Shown here: positions 16,405 through 25,661 of the stretch, piece by piece
Layout of the letters: each line of letters starts with the position of its first letter
How positions within the stretch are numbered: position 1 is the stretch's first letter
Assembly: GCA_033344895.1 (NCBI GenBank)
Contig: JAWPMN010000001.1
Span: 3,790,001-3,854,000, forward strand
DNA from: Alphaproteobacteria bacterium
Lineage (GTDB): Bacteria; Pseudomonadota; Alphaproteobacteria; UBA8366; Aestuariispiraceae
Length of the DNA: 64,000 nucleotides
Direction: 5' to 3'
The notes under the pieces: model-generated
Database searches by the model: none
The model's input: the letters and a program-made list of their open reading frames with translations, nothing else
Told to the model about the DNA's origin: nothing
Program-made: the position numbers and the translations under genes

Positions 16405-18000
16405 ATGAGAAATCTCGAGCTTCCGGGCCGTTCGCCCGTTCATGCCCCCAACGCCATGGCGTCCACGTCGCATCCGCTGTCGACCCAGGCGGCAATCCGA
16501 ATTCTGCTTTCGGGCGGCAACGCGATGGATGCCGCTATTGCGGCCTGCGCCGTGCAATGCGTCGTGGAGCCGGGATCGACGGGAATAGGCGGTGACAACT
16601 TCTGCCTCTATGCGCCGCAGGGCGGGGATGAGATCATCGCCTTCAACGGCTCCGGCAAGGCACCGAAGGCGGCCAATGCCGCCTGGTACAAGGAGCGCGG
16701 CTATACCGAGATTCCTCGCGACGTTCATGCCGTCACGGTCCCCGGCGCCGTCGATGCCTGGTGCAGACTGCATGCGGATCATGGGAAGTTGCCCTTCGCT
16801 GAGGTGCTGGCGCCCGCGATCGGATATGCCTGTGACGGATTCCCGATCTCTCCGCGGGTCCATCGCGACTTTGCAGCTGAGTTCGACCTGATTTCCGCGG
16901 AACAGTCGACCGCCGAGGCCTATCTCATCGACGGGAAGGTGCCAGCCGTCGGTGCGCGTCTGGCGCTGCCGAAGCTGGCGGCGACGTTGCAGAAGATCGC
17001 GGATCAGGGGCGCGCCGGCTTCTACGCCGGGGATGTCGCGGACGACATGGTGTCCTATCTGCAGTCCAAGGGCGGCCTGCACACGACGGAGGATTTTTCG
17101 GCCGTCAAAGGTGACTACGTTACGCCGATATCCGCCGAATATCGTGACATGACGGTTTGGGAATGCCCGCCGAACGGCCAGGGGGTTATCGCCCTGCTGC
17201 TGATGAAGGCCATGGCGCGGATCGAGGCGGATCGGGCAAAAGGTCCGATCACGGCGGACCGCATTCATTACGAAATCGAAGCCTGCCGCATGGCCTATCG
17301 GGCGCGAAATCTCTATCTGGCCGACCCGGCCTTCGCAGATGTGCCGGTCGATGCATTGATGTCCGACGCCTATGCCCAGTCGATTGTGGATGCCATCGAT
17401 CCGCAGCGCGCCGGCGACCCGCCGAAGGACCTGGCCCTGCCGAAACATCGCGACACGGTTTATATCACCGTTGTCGACAGCGACCGGAACGCCTGCAGCT
17501 TCATCAACACCCTGTTCTACGGCTTCGGCAGCGGCCTGACCGCCCCGCAATCGGGTGTGCTCCTGCAGAACCGCGGTATGGGCTTCTCGCTGGAGGAGGG
17601 GCATCCGAACGTGATTGAGGGCGGCAAGCGCCCGCTGCACACGATCATTCCCGCCATGGCGACGCGGGACGGCAAGGCGACCCTGTCTTTCGGTGTGATG
17701 GGCGGTCATTATCAGGCGATGGGACAGGCCCAGTTCATGAGCCGCCATTTCGACTACGGCCAGGATATCCAGGAAGCCATGGATACGCCGCGTTTCATGC
17801 CCGATCCGTTCAACGGGGAGGTCGAGATGGAAGGCGCCGTTCCGGAGGAAATCCAACAGGAACTGCGTGCCAGGGGCCATCGTCTGGTGACGCCGCGTGC
17901 CCCGGTCGGCGGATCCCAGGCGATCGAGATCGACTGGGAGCGCAATCTCCTGACCGCTGGGTCGGACCCGCGCAAGGATGGCTGCGCCATCGGCTACTGA
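16405..18000 (+). CDS. Gamma-glutamyltransferase family protein without signal peptide
   Basis: A 531-residue Ntn-hydrolase-like protein. Signatures are HPLSTQAAIRILLSGGNAMDAAIAA, VEPGSTGIGGDNFCLY, AVTVPGAVDAW, and the autoprocessing region with candidate nucleophile Thr in HRDTVYITVVDSD. The C-terminal part has GKRPLHTIIPAMATRDG and FGVMGGHYQAMGQAQ. Classic GGT is periplasmic and cleaves glutathione; this protein starts directly with the catalytic fold and has no signal peptide, so a cytoplasmic role with another gamma-glutamyl or acyl substrate is likely. The GG motif near the C-terminus reads MGGHYQ. Monocistronic by spacing. Confidence 0.88.
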   Translation: MRNLELPGRSPVHAPNAMASTSHPLSTQAAIRILLSGGNAMDAAIAACAVQCVVEPGSTGIGGDNFCLYAPQGGDEIIAFNGSGKAPKAANAAWYKERGYTEIPRDVHAVTVPGAVDAWCRLHADHGKLPFAEVLAPAIGYACDGFPISPRVHRDFAAEFDLISAEQSTAEAYLIDGKVPAVGARLALPKLAATLQKIADQGRAGFYAGDVADDMVSYLQSKGGLHTTEDFSAVKGDYVTPISAEYRDMTVWECPPNGQGVIALLLMKAMARIEADRAKGPITADRIHYEIEACRMAYRARNLYLADPAFADVPVDALMSDAYAQSIVDAIDPQRAGDPPKDLALPKHRDTVYITVVDSDRNACSFINTLFYGFGSGLTAPQSGVLLQNRGMGFSLEEGHPNVIEGGKRPLHTIIPAMATRDGKATLSFGVMGGHYQAMGQAQFMSRHFDYGQDIQEAMDTPRFMPDPFNGEVEMEGAVPEEIQQELRARGHRLVTPRAPVGGSQAIEIDWERNLLTAGSDPRKDGCAIGY

Positions 18001-18154
18001 TAGGGCACGGTGGCGCGGTTTGCGCGCTTTCAGGCCAAAAATCCTGTGACGGTTTGAGGCCTTGGCCCGACCGGTCGACAGGCGTATTCAGGAGACGAAA
18101 CGAATTCGTCCGGCATCCGCGCGCCGGCTGATCTGAGGTGAAAGGACATTTCCG

Positions 18155-19423
18155 ATGGGGATTGAGACCGGCACGGGCGCGGGAATTCTGAAGGATCCAT
18201 CCAAAAGGAACACACTGCTTCTCTGCGCGGCCCTTGCACTCAGCAATACCGGCGCAGTTCTGGTCATGACGGTGACGGCCCTGTCCGGCGCCTATCTTGC
18301 ACGGGAAGGGGTGACTTACTGGCTGCCGCTGATCGGGGAGTTCCCGGAAAAGGCACTGTCGACGCTGGCTTTGTCGATGATGTTTGTTGGCACTATGGCC
18401 TCCGCGCCGCCGGCGGCACTTCTGATGGCACGGATCGGCCGCCGCGCGGGCTTCACCATCGGCCAGATGATCGGTGTCGGCGGGGCTGCGCTTTCCGTCC
18501 TGGCGCTGGTGGAACAGCATTTCTGGATGTTCTGCGCCGGCGGATTCCTGATCGGCGTTCACGCGGCGTTCTGGCAGCAATACCGATTTGCGGTCGCAGA
18601 TACGGCCTCGGAGGAATTCCGGCCGAAGGCGGTCTCCTATGTCATGATCGGCCCGCTCGCTGCAGGGATTTTCGGCCCGGAAATCGCTCTCTATTCCAAG
18701 GACCTTCTGGCGCCGGTCCAGTTTGCCGGTGCTTATGGTGCGATTGCGGTCCTGTCGCTGTGTGCCATGACGTTGCTGCAGTTCATTCGGATCCCGACAC
18801 CGCCGCGGCGGAAAAAGGGCGACAGTAGCGGCCGACCGTTCAAGGAACTGGTACGACAGCCGAAATTTGTCATCGCGGTGCTTGCCGGCATGGTGGGGTA
18901 TTCCACGATGTCTTTCCTGATGACGGCCACGCCGCTGGCGATGATCGATTGCGGCCATGTCTTCGACGATGCGAAATTCGTTATCCAGGGACATGTCATC
19001 GCAATGTTCGCCCCCAGCTTCTTCACCGGCAGTCTGATCGGCCGTTTCGGTGCGCCGCGCATTATCCTGACCGGTGCGCTGTTGTACCTGTGCTCGGTCG
19101 CGATCAACCTGACCGGCGTTGAGGTCGCCCAGTTCTTTGCCTCTCTGGTTCTGGTCGGCGTGGGTTGGAACTTCATGTTTGTCGGTGGCACGACCATGCT
19201 GACGGAATTCGCCGGCGCGGAGGAGAAGGCCAAGGTGCAGGGCGTGAACGACTTCCTGGTCTTCGGGTCGGTGACGATCGCCAGTTTCCTGTCCGGCGCG
19301 CTGCAGCAGGCCTATGGCTGGGAGGTTGTCACGCTGACCATCGCCGGTCCGGTCATCCTTGCCGGTGCCTGCGTTCTGTTCCTTCAGGGTCGGGTAAACC
19401 GCCATGCGGTAGCGGCGGAATAA
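18155..19423 (+). CDS. MFS-family transporter
   Basis: A 422-residue major facilitator with about twelve hydrophobic segments. The loop between segments two and three reads ARIGRRAGFTIGQ, the usual basic MFS loop, and a long basic cytoplasmic loop (RIPTPPRRKKGDSSGRPFKEL) divides the two halves. The second half has a matching SLIGRFGAPRIILTG loop. Substrate cannot be inferred. GGTGAAAGGA precedes the ATG. The 154 bases upstream, after the gamma-glutamyltransferase-family gene, hold no recognisable RNA or terminator. Confidence 0.85.
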   Translation: MGIETGTGAGILKDPSKRNTLLLCAALALSNTGAVLVMTVTALSGAYLAREGVTYWLPLIGEFPEKALSTLALSMMFVGTMASAPPAALLMARIGRRAGFTIGQMIGVGGAALSVLALVEQHFWMFCAGGFLIGVHAAFWQQYRFAVADTASEEFRPKAVSYVMIGPLAAGIFGPEIALYSKDLLAPVQFAGAYGAIAVLSLCAMTLLQFIRIPTPPRRKKGDSSGRPFKELVRQPKFVIAVLAGMVGYSTMSFLMTATPLAMIDCGHVFDDAKFVIQGHVIAMFAPSFFTGSLIGRFGAPRIILTGALLYLCSVAINLTGVEVAQFFASLVLVGVGWNFMFVGGTTMLTEFAGAEEKAKVQGVNDFLVFGSVTIASFLSGALQQAYGWEVVTLTIAGPVILAGACVLFLQGRVNRHAVAAE

Positions 19424-19499
19424 GGCGCAATCGTTCTACGATATCTTGCGCTTCCGGTGCCGGTGAATACAATATCCGGTGAAGCCTGAGGAGATTTAG

Positions 19500-21731
19500 A
19501 TGTCCGAAGATACTGCGGCGCAGGATGTCCGCCCGACCCCGCTTGCGGACGCGTTGAGCACCCGTTACCTGGCCTATGCCATGTCCACCATCACGTCCCG
19601 GTCCTTGCCGGACGCGCGGGATGGGCTGAAGCCGGTTCACCGGCGGCTGCTCTATGCGATGCGCGAACTGAAGCTGAACCCGGATTCCGGCTTCAAGAAA
19701 TGCGCGCGCATCGTCGGGGATGTGATGGGTAAGTATCACCCGCACGGCGACAATGCGATTTACGATGCCATGGTGCGCCTGGCCCAGGAATTCGCGGTGC
19801 GATATCCGCTGGTCGACGGCCAGGGCAATTTTGGCAATGTCGACGGCGATAACCCGGCGGCCATGCGCTATACCGAAGCGCGCCTGACGCAGACCGCGAA
19901 CCGGCTGCTGGCCGGTATCGACGAGAATGCCGTCGACTTCCGCGCGACCTATGACGGTGAGGGGGCGGAACCGGTCGTTCTGCCCTCCGCCTTCCCGAAC
20001 CTTCTGGCCAACGGCGCCGCGGGAATCGCTGTGGGTATGGCGACCTCCATTCCGCCGCACAATGTGGCGGAGCTGTGCGACGCCCTGGGTCACCTGATCA
20101 AGCACCCCAACGCGTCCATTCAGAAGCTGACCGAGTTCGTGCCCGGACCGGATTTTCCGACCGGTGGCATCCTGGCGGAGAGCGCCGAAGCGATTGCCGA
20201 AGCCTATGCGACCGGTCGCGGGTCCTTCCGCATTCGCGCCCGTTGGGAAGTCGAGAAGCTGAAGGGCGGTCTGTGGCAGATTGTTGTGACGGAAATCCCG
20301 TATCAGGTTCAAAAGTCGCGACTGATCGAGCGGATCGCCGAACTGATCCAGGACCGCAAGGTGGCGATCCTGGGGGATATTCGCGATGAATCCGCAGAGG
20401 ACGTGCGCATCGTCATCGAACCGAAGTCGCGCAATGTCGAGCCGGAAATGCTGATGGAAAGTCTGTTCCGTCAGACGGATTTGGAAACCCGGTTCGGCCT
20501 GAACATGAACGTCCTGGTCGAGGGCGGAAAGATCCCCAAGGTCGTCAATCTGCGCGAGGCGTTGCAGGAATTTCTGGATCATCGTCATGACGTGCTGATC
20601 CGCCGAAGCGAGCATCGGAAGGAGCAGATCGAGCGCCGGATGGAAATTCTTGAAGGCTACATTGTCTGCTATCTGAACATTGACGAGGTCATCCGGATCA
20701 TCCGCGAGGAGGACCATCCGAAGCAGGTGATGATGGAGCGTTTCGGGCTGACCGAACTCCAGGCGGAATCCATCCTGAACATGCGGCTGCGCAGCTTGCG
20801 CAAGCTGGAAGAGTTCGAAATCCGCAAGGAGCGTGAGGCCTTGGCGGAGGAACTTGCCGCATTGGTTGATCTCCTTGGTAACGAGGAATTGCGTTGGAAA
20901 CGCGTCGCGGAAGAAATTCGCGACCTGAAGAAGGCCTATGGTCCGGAGACCGAGCTGGGGCGTCGCCGCACCGAAATGGGTGAGGCACCGAGCGCTGTCG
21001 TGGTGCCGCTGGAAGCCATGATCGAGAAGGAGCCCGTTACCATCGTCTGTTCGGCGAAGGGCTGGATTCGGGCCATGAAGGGGCATCTGGGGCCGGATGC
21101 GGATATCAAATACAAGGAAGGCGACAGCGGTCGTTTCGTTCTGCCGGCCCAGACGACGGACAAGCTTCTGGTTTTCTGCAGCAATGGGCGTTTCTATACG
21201 CTTGGGGCCGACAAGTTGCCCGGCGGCCGGGGCAATGGGGAGCCGTTGCGCCTCATGATTGACCTGCCCAACGATCATGAGATCGTGTCGATCTGTGTCC
21301 ATGATCCGGAGCGCCGCCTTCTGGTCGCGTCCTCCGACGGCCGCGGTTTCGTCGTCGCCGAAAAGGACGTGGTTGCCCAGACCCGGAACGGCAAGCAGGT
21401 CCTGAACGTCAGTGGCAAGGTCGAGGCTGCGATCTGCCGGCCGGTCGGCGCCACGGATGACAGTGTCGCCGTGATCGGCAAGAACCGGAAGCTGCTGGTT
21501 TTCGGTCTCGACGAACTGCCGGAAATGGGACGTGGCCGTGGGGTAATGCTGCAGAAGTATCGCGACGGCGGCCTCAGCGATATCAAGACCTTTACCCGGT
21601 CGCAGGGATTGTCGTGGCAGATCGGTGACCGGACCCGCACGGAAACGGACCTGACGACATGGGTTGGCAAGCGTGCCGCCGCGGGTCGCATGCCGCCGGC
21701 CGGGTTCCCGAGGTCCAACAGGTTCGATTGA
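19500..21731 (+). CDS. parC: DNA topoisomerase IV subunit A
   Basis: A 743-residue type IIA topoisomerase subunit that decatenates daughter chromosomes with ParE. Seen are [20 protein letters not shown], the quinolone region [39 protein letters not shown] with the DNA-cleaving Tyr in RYTEARLTQ, and the central coiled-coil hinge. The short C-terminal beta domain (blades such as [10 protein letters not shown] and [10 protein letters not shown]) and total length fit ParC rather than GyrA. Position 80 (E. coli ParC numbering) is Asn instead of Ser. GAGGAGA precedes the ATG. Confidence 0.94.
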   Translation: MSEDTAAQDVRPTPLADALSTRYLAYAMSTITSRSLPDARDGLKPVHRRLLYAMRELKLNPDSGFKKCARIVGDVMGKYHPHGDNAIYDAMVRLAQEFAVRYPLVDGQGNFGNVDGDNPAAMRYTEARLTQTANRLLAGIDENAVDFRATYDGEGAEPVVLPSAFPNLLANGAAGIAVGMATSIPPHNVAELCDALGHLIKHPNASIQKLTEFVPGPDFPTGGILAESAEAIAEAYATGRGSFRIRARWEVEKLKGGLWQIVVTEIPYQVQKSRLIERIAELIQDRKVAILGDIRDESAEDVRIVIEPKSRNVEPEMLMESLFRQTDLETRFGLNMNVLVEGGKIPKVVNLREALQEFLDHRHDVLIRRSEHRKEQIERRMEILEGYIVCYLNIDEVIRIIREEDHPKQVMMERFGLTELQAESILNMRLRSLRKLEEFEIRKEREALAEELAALVDLLGNEELRWKRVAEEIRDLKKAYGPETELGRRRTEMGEAPSAVVVPLEAMIEKEPVTIVCSAKGWIRAMKGHLGPDADIKYKEGDSGRFVLPAQTTDKLLVFCSNGRFYTLGADKLPGGRGNGEPLRLMIDLPNDHEIVSICVHDPERRLLVASSDGRGFVVAEKDVVAQTRNGKQVLNVSGKVEAAICRPVGATDDSVAVIGKNRKLLVFGLDELPEMGRGRGVMLQKYRDGGLSDIKTFTRSQGLSWQIGDRTRTETDLTTWVGKRAAAGRMPPAGFPRSNRFD

Positions 21732-21742
21732 CCCTCAAGGCA

Positions 21743-22141
21743 ATGACCATCGATCCCACCGGCCGCTGGCGTTTGAACCGGCTGGTGGCGGATGGCGTCG
21801 CGCGTCGCCTTGTTCGCGGCAGCGGCGTGCTGGTGGCCACACCTGGATCCCCCGGCACATGGCGTCTGGTCGAAACACTGACATTCGACGGGTATGACGG
21901 CCGGCGCGAATCCCTCTGGCGGATTTCCGGGGATTCCCTGGATATCTGTTATGCCGACGGTGCGCCCCTGGTCCGTTTTGATTTGGAGTTGGCGCGGCCG
22001 GACGCCGTGCATCTTTGCGCACCGGATCGCTATGAGGCGCGGCTGAGAAACGGATTCCCGGACCGGTTTGCCCTCGGCTGGCGTGTCGTCGGACCGCGCA
22101 AGGACTATGCCATGGTGACGAATTACCAGCGTCTCGGCTAG
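21743..22141 (+). CDS. DUF6314-like protein
   Basis: A 132-residue cytoplasmic protein with a beta-rich pattern: DPTGRWRLNRLVADGV at the start, GRRESLWRISGDSLDICYADGAPLVRFDL in the middle, and HLCAPDRYEARL followed by GWRVVGPRKDYAMVTNYQR at the end, a signature of DUF6314. ATG 21743 is chosen with AAGG five bases upstream. A TTG at 21728 that overlaps the parC stop is an alternative. Tight coupling to parC suggests co-transcription. Function unknown; the fold may be lipocalin-like. Confidence 0.8.
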   Translation: MTIDPTGRWRLNRLVADGVARRLVRGSGVLVATPGSPGTWRLVETLTFDGYDGRRESLWRISGDSLDICYADGAPLVRFDLELARPDAVHLCAPDRYEARLRNGFPDRFALGWRVVGPRKDYAMVTNYQRLG

Positions 22142-22163
22142 ACTGTCCCGAAACCGGACGGGG

Positions 22164-22538
22164 ATGGACATGAAGCTTGGTATTCAGCACGCGAAAGACG
22201 GTCACTTTGACGACAAGGGGCTGCGTTCCTTCTTTCAGTACAGGGACTTGGGCATCGATGCCGCGACCGACGGCCGTTTTCATGCGCAGGTGATCCGCGC
22301 GGCTGAGGCCTGCACGAATGGAACCGGTCGACACACCCATACCCTGGATTTTCAGATGGTCTACGTGCTGAAGGGCTGGGTGAAGTTCTGGTACGAGGGC
22401 GAAGGGGAGGTCGTGCTGGAGCAGGGCGCCTGCGTGCATCAGCCTCCGGGAATCGCGCATGAACTGATGGCCTGTTCCGACGATTGCGAGATGCTGGAGA
22501 TCACATCGCCGGCGGTGTTTGAAACACATGACGCCTAG
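22164..22538 (+). CDS. Cupin domain protein
   Basis: A 124-residue single-domain cupin. Motif one is seen in GRHTHTLDFQMVYVLKG (metal-binding histidines) and motif two in HQPPGIAHELMACSDD. The glycine-rich strand FWYEGEGEVVLEQGACV joins them. Small cupins act as metal-dependent oxygenases, isomerases or sensors; no specific substrate is evident. The start has GGACGGGG just upstream; ATG 22170 two codons later is equally possible. It is 22 bases behind the DUF6314-like gene, in the same direction. Confidence 0.85.
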   Translation: MDMKLGIQHAKDGHFDDKGLRSFFQYRDLGIDAATDGRFHAQVIRAAEACTNGTGRHTHTLDFQMVYVLKGWVKFWYEGEGEVVLEQGACVHQPPGIAHELMACSDDCEMLEITSPAVFETHDA

Positions 22539-22542
22539 GGTT

Positions 22543-22555
22543 TTATCGGCTATAA
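22543..22555. promoter_or_regulatory. Short TTAT/ATAA palindrome before bioY
   Basis: TTAT-N5-ATAA lies 55 bases upstream of bioY. Alphaproteobacterial BioR regulates biotin genes through TTAT...ATAA-type palindromes, but the usual spacing is tighter, so this is only a weak candidate operator. It may instead be part of the promoter (TTGAAA at 22519-22524 with TTTTAT at 22541-22546). Confidence 0.25.
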
Positions 22556-22610
22556 GCGCCGTGACCCCAACAAATCAACAGACCACAGTGCAGCAAAGGG
22601 AGTTGCAGAT

Positions 22611-23225
22611 ATGTCCAATGCGGTCGCAACTATGCCGACTCTGGCCGACACGCTCTGGCGTGCAGAAGGTCAGGCCCGGTGGGTTCGAAATGCGGTCCTG
22701 ATCCTCGCCGGTTCCGCCCTGATGGCGATTGCCGCCAAAATCAATGTTCCGATGATCCCGGTGCCGATGACGATGCAGACCTTCGCGGTTCTGGTCATCG
22801 CGATGGCTTATGGCTGGCGTCTGGCCGGCGCAACCCTTCTGGCCTATCTCGCCGAAGGCGCTGTCGGGATCCCGGTTTTCGCGGCCGGTGGCGGCCTGGC
22901 CTATATGGCTGGCCCGACGGGCGGCTACCTGGTCGGCTTCTTCGTTGCCGCCGTTACGGTCGGCTGGCTGGCTGAGCGCGGCTGGGATCGCGGTCCGGTC
23001 GGCACGTTTGCCGCCAACACGATCGGCACCTGCCTGATCTTCCTGTTCGGCGTTGCGTGGCTGACCTATCTGGTCGGCATGTCCGGTGACAAGACGCTCG
23101 CGGAAGCCTTTGGCGTTGCCGTTGCGAACGGCGTGACGCCCTTCCTGATCGGTGCGGTTACCAAGATCGCTCTGGCGTCCATCGCATTGCCGCTGGCGTG
23201 GAAGACGTTCGGCAAGTTGCGCTAA
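22611..23225 (+). CDS. bioY: Biotin transporter BioY
   Basis: A 204-residue membrane protein, the substrate-binding S component of biotin ECF transport. Six hydrophobic segments and the BioY pattern are visible: AAKINVPMIPVPMTMQTFAVLVIA, LLAYLAEGAVGIPVF, and the biotin-pocket stretch GPTGGYLVGFFVAAVTVGWLAE. No bioM/bioN energy genes are adjacent, so it works either alone or with a shared ECF module. AAGGGAG precedes the ATG by nine bases. A strong terminator follows. Confidence 0.95.
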   Translation: MSNAVATMPTLADTLWRAEGQARWVRNAVLILAGSALMAIAAKINVPMIPVPMTMQTFAVLVIAMAYGWRLAGATLLAYLAEGAVGIPVFAAGGGLAYMAGPTGGYLVGFFVAAVTVGWLAERGWDRGPVGTFAANTIGTCLIFLFGVAWLTYLVGMSGDKTLAEAFGVAVANGVTPFLIGAVTKIALASIALPLAWKTFGKLR

Positions 23226-23252
23226 GCGCCTGTCAAAAGCGTGAGTTTCGGG

Positions 23253-23283
23253 AAAGGCCCGGCCGCTGTGCCGGGCCTTTTCC
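23253..23283. terminator. Bidirectional intrinsic terminator between bioY and dctM
   Basis: A perfect 11-bp stem (AAAGGCCCGGC and GCCGGGCCTTT) with a six-base loop, followed by TCC on the plus strand. A/T-rich ends on both sides let it serve both converging genes; it ends next to the stop codon of the minus-strand dctM. Confidence 0.85.
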
Positions 23284-25080
23284 TTATCCGAAGATGAGTT
23301 TGGGAAGCCAGGTGCTGAGCCCGGGCCAGATCCAGATCAGCACGATTGCGGCGATCTGAAGCCCGATAAAGGGCACGGCCCCGCGATAGATGTCCTGGGT
23401 CTGCAGTGCCGCCGGTGCCACGCCGCGCAGATAGAACAGCGCGAATCCGAAGGGCGGGGTCAGGAAACTGGTCTGAAGGTTCATCGCCATCAGGACACCC
23501 AACCAGATCGGGTCGATCTGTCCGGTCATCAGCAGGATCGGCGCCACGATGGGAACCACAACCAGCGCAATCTCGACGAAATCGAGGAAGAAGCCCAATA
23601 CGAACATGACGAGCATGACGGCTAGCAATGCCCAGAACCCGTCGCCCGGCAGGCTGCGTAACAGGCCGGCGATCAGGTCGTCACCGCCCAGCCCGCGAAA
23701 CACGAGGCTGAAGAGCGAGGCGGCGATGAGAATGGTGAAGATCATCGCCGTGATCTCGACGGTGCGGCGGTTCACATAGGGAAGAATACCGGCCGCGTGG
23801 CAGCGCCGAAAGGCGATGGCGATGCCCCATGCCGAGATGAGGCACAGCAACGCCGCCCCCGCCATGGCGATCGAGGTCAGACCGCCGCCATTCCCGCGAA
23901 GGTCTACGGCCAGGATCAGGCCCGCCAAAGCGATCAGGGACAGGCCCGCACAGTTGATCGGCATCTTCCCGCCCGGATCCAGACGTGCGGCGACGCGGCG
24001 CACGGCAGCGATCCGGGATAGCATAGGCAGGCCAAGGGCGCCGATGCAGGCAAAGAGCCCGGTCATGAAGAAGAACTGTCTTGTTCCGGCAAACAGGACG
24101 GCCCCCAGGATTGCACCCGCCAGAAATCCGCCGATCGTCCACCCCAGCTTCGTTGACTGCGGCTCTTCAGGGTCTGGATTGCCGGACATGGCCTGGGTGT
24201 TCCGCGCAGCCAGCAATGTCGCACCGACCGCGCCCACGGCTGCGGCTTCCCCCGGCGGCGCGATGCCAAGCAGGATCGATCCCAGAACGGCCAGGATCAG
24301 CAGAAGCGGCGCGACCAGCGCATTCAGGATGGCTATCCAATCTTGCGGATCGTCGGTCTCTTTCGTCGGGGGCAATGCTGCCGGGGTCAACGCGCCGCGG
24401 GCGAGCAGATAGGCAATGAACAGTCCGACGAGAAGCAGCCCAGGCAGCAGCGCACCGGCAAAGAGATCTCCGACGGACACGGCTTGCGGGGTAAAGTCCA
24501 TGTTCCCCTCGGCCCAGGCCTTCTGCTGCAGATGGCTTTGCGCCTCCTGATAGGCTGCTGAAATCTGATCGCCCAGGATTACCAGAACGATTGAAGGCGG
24601 TATGATCTGACCGAGAGTGCCAGCAGCACAGATCGTGCCCGCCGCCAGCGAGGGAGCATAGCCGCTGCGCAGCATGGTCGGCAGCGAGATCACCCCCATG
24701 GCAACCACCGTGGCACCGACGATACCGGTCGACGCCGCCAGCATTGCACCGACCAGGACAACTGCGATGGCCAGCCCTCCTGGCAGACGGCCGAACAGCC
24801 CGCTCAGCGCACGCAGCAGGTTTTCGGCAACCTGACTGCGTTCCAGCATGACACCCATATAAACGAACATTGGGACCGCGATCAGCGTTTCATTTGAGAT
24901 CGCGCTGCCGAAAATCCGGGCCGGGAGATTGCCGATGAGGCCTTCCAAACCGAACAGTTGGCCGAGAAACGAAAACAGCAGCGCGATGCCGGCCAGCGTG
25001 AACGACACGGGAAACCCCGCCAGCAAGGCACAGCAGGTCGTAGCCAGCATCAGGATGACGAGTAGGGCCGCCGGTTCCAT
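23284..25080 (-). CDS. dctM: TRAP transporter large permease (second copy, enlarged)
   Basis: A 598-residue DctM-family membrane protein. The N-terminal half has VPMFVYMGVMLERS, STGIVGATVVAMGVISLP and GTLGQIIPPSIVLVILGD; the C-terminal half has FVLGFFLDFVEIALVVVPIVAPIL and NLQTSFLTPPFGFALFYLRGVAP. Typical DctM has about 430 residues. Here a central region (about residues 300-450) adds roughly 150 residues containing further hydrophobic segments. The start codon overlaps the dctQ stop by one base (TGATG), so ATG 25080 is secure despite a longer open frame upstream. It is the last gene of the P-Q-M-Q-M operon. Confidence 0.93.
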   Translation of the reverse strand: MEPAALLVILMLATTCCALLAGFPVSFTLAGIALLFSFLGQLFGLEGLIGNLPARIFGSAISNETLIAVPMFVYMGVMLERSQVAENLLRALSGLFGRLPGGLAIAVVLVGAMLAASTGIVGATVVAMGVISLPTMLRSGYAPSLAAGTICAAGTLGQIIPPSIVLVILGDQISAAYQEAQSHLQQKAWAEGNMDFTPQAVSVGDLFAGALLPGLLLVGLFIAYLLARGALTPAALPPTKETDDPQDWIAILNALVAPLLLILAVLGSILLGIAPPGEAAAVGAVGATLLAARNTQAMSGNPDPEEPQSTKLGWTIGGFLAGAILGAVLFAGTRQFFFMTGLFACIGALGLPMLSRIAAVRRVAARLDPGGKMPINCAGLSLIALAGLILAVDLRGNGGGLTSIAMAGAALLCLISAWGIAIAFRRCHAAGILPYVNRRTVEITAMIFTILIAASLFSLVFRGLGGDDLIAGLLRSLPGDGFWALLAVMLVMFVLGFFLDFVEIALVVVPIVAPILLMTGQIDPIWLGVLMAMNLQTSFLTPPFGFALFYLRGVAPAALQTQDIYRGAVPFIGLQIAAIVLIWIWPGLSTWLPKLIFG

Positions 25081-25598
25081 CAGGCCTGTCTTCCGCACAT
25101 CAGGTGCAGGCAATGCCGCAGCGCATTCGCGCCGCCCTGCAATAGGAGCAGTATCGCGAAGAGCGGGATTGTTGTCTTCAGGACAAAGGTCAGCGGCAGC
25201 CCGGTGATTTCGCGGGAGCCTTCCAGAATCTGCCAACTGCTGACCGTGTAGGGCAGGGAGAGAATGAGGAGCACCAGGGCGAAGGGGATAAGCATCAAGA
25301 CCGAGCCGGCAAGGTCGATCCAGGATTTCTGCCTTTCCGTAAGTCCCCGATAGACGAGGTCGACCCGAACATGCCCGTCGCGCAGCAGCAGATAACCGGC
25401 CGCCAGCATGAAGATCATGCCGTGCAGATACAGCACGATGTCCTGAACCAGGATCAGGTTCTCACCAAAGACGAAGCGCATGAAAACGGCGCCGAACTGG
25501 ATGACGACCATGAAGGTCGCCATCCAGCCCGCGGCAATGCCAATGGCGCTGTTCAGCCTGTCAATCGCACCCGATATCCGGTCGACGAGTGCTGCCAT
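25080..25598 (-). CDS. dctQ: TRAP transporter small permease (second copy)
   Basis: A 172-residue membrane protein with four hydrophobic segments and the DctQ signature: QFGAVFMRFVFGENL, VQDIVLYLHGMIFMLAAGYLLLRDGHVRVDLVYRGL and a C-terminal pair of helices. DctQ pairs with DctM to form the proton- or sodium-driven membrane unit of a TRAP transporter. It follows the first dctM by 63 bases and overlaps the second by one base. Confidence 0.92.
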   Translation of the reverse strand: MAALVDRISGAIDRLNSAIGIAAGWMATFMVVIQFGAVFMRFVFGENLILVQDIVLYLHGMIFMLAAGYLLLRDGHVRVDLVYRGLTERQKSWIDLAGSVLMLIPFALVLLILSLPYTVSSWQILEGSREITGLPLTFVLKTTIPLFAILLLLQGGANALRHCLHLMCGRQA

Positions 25599-25661
25599 GG
25601 ACGTCTCCCTGTCCGGACAGGCGGTCCGCCGTACCGGTTATCGGCTACGTCAGCTCCCGGA

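Noticed and set aside
18001-18154. tRNA or small RNA gene between the gamma-glutamyltransferase-family gene and the MFS gene
   Set aside because: No cloverleaf, T-loop motif or terminator is visible.
19353-21302. A 649-codon antisense frame over parC
   Set aside because: parC motifs on the plus strand are unambiguous; the antisense product has no family signature.
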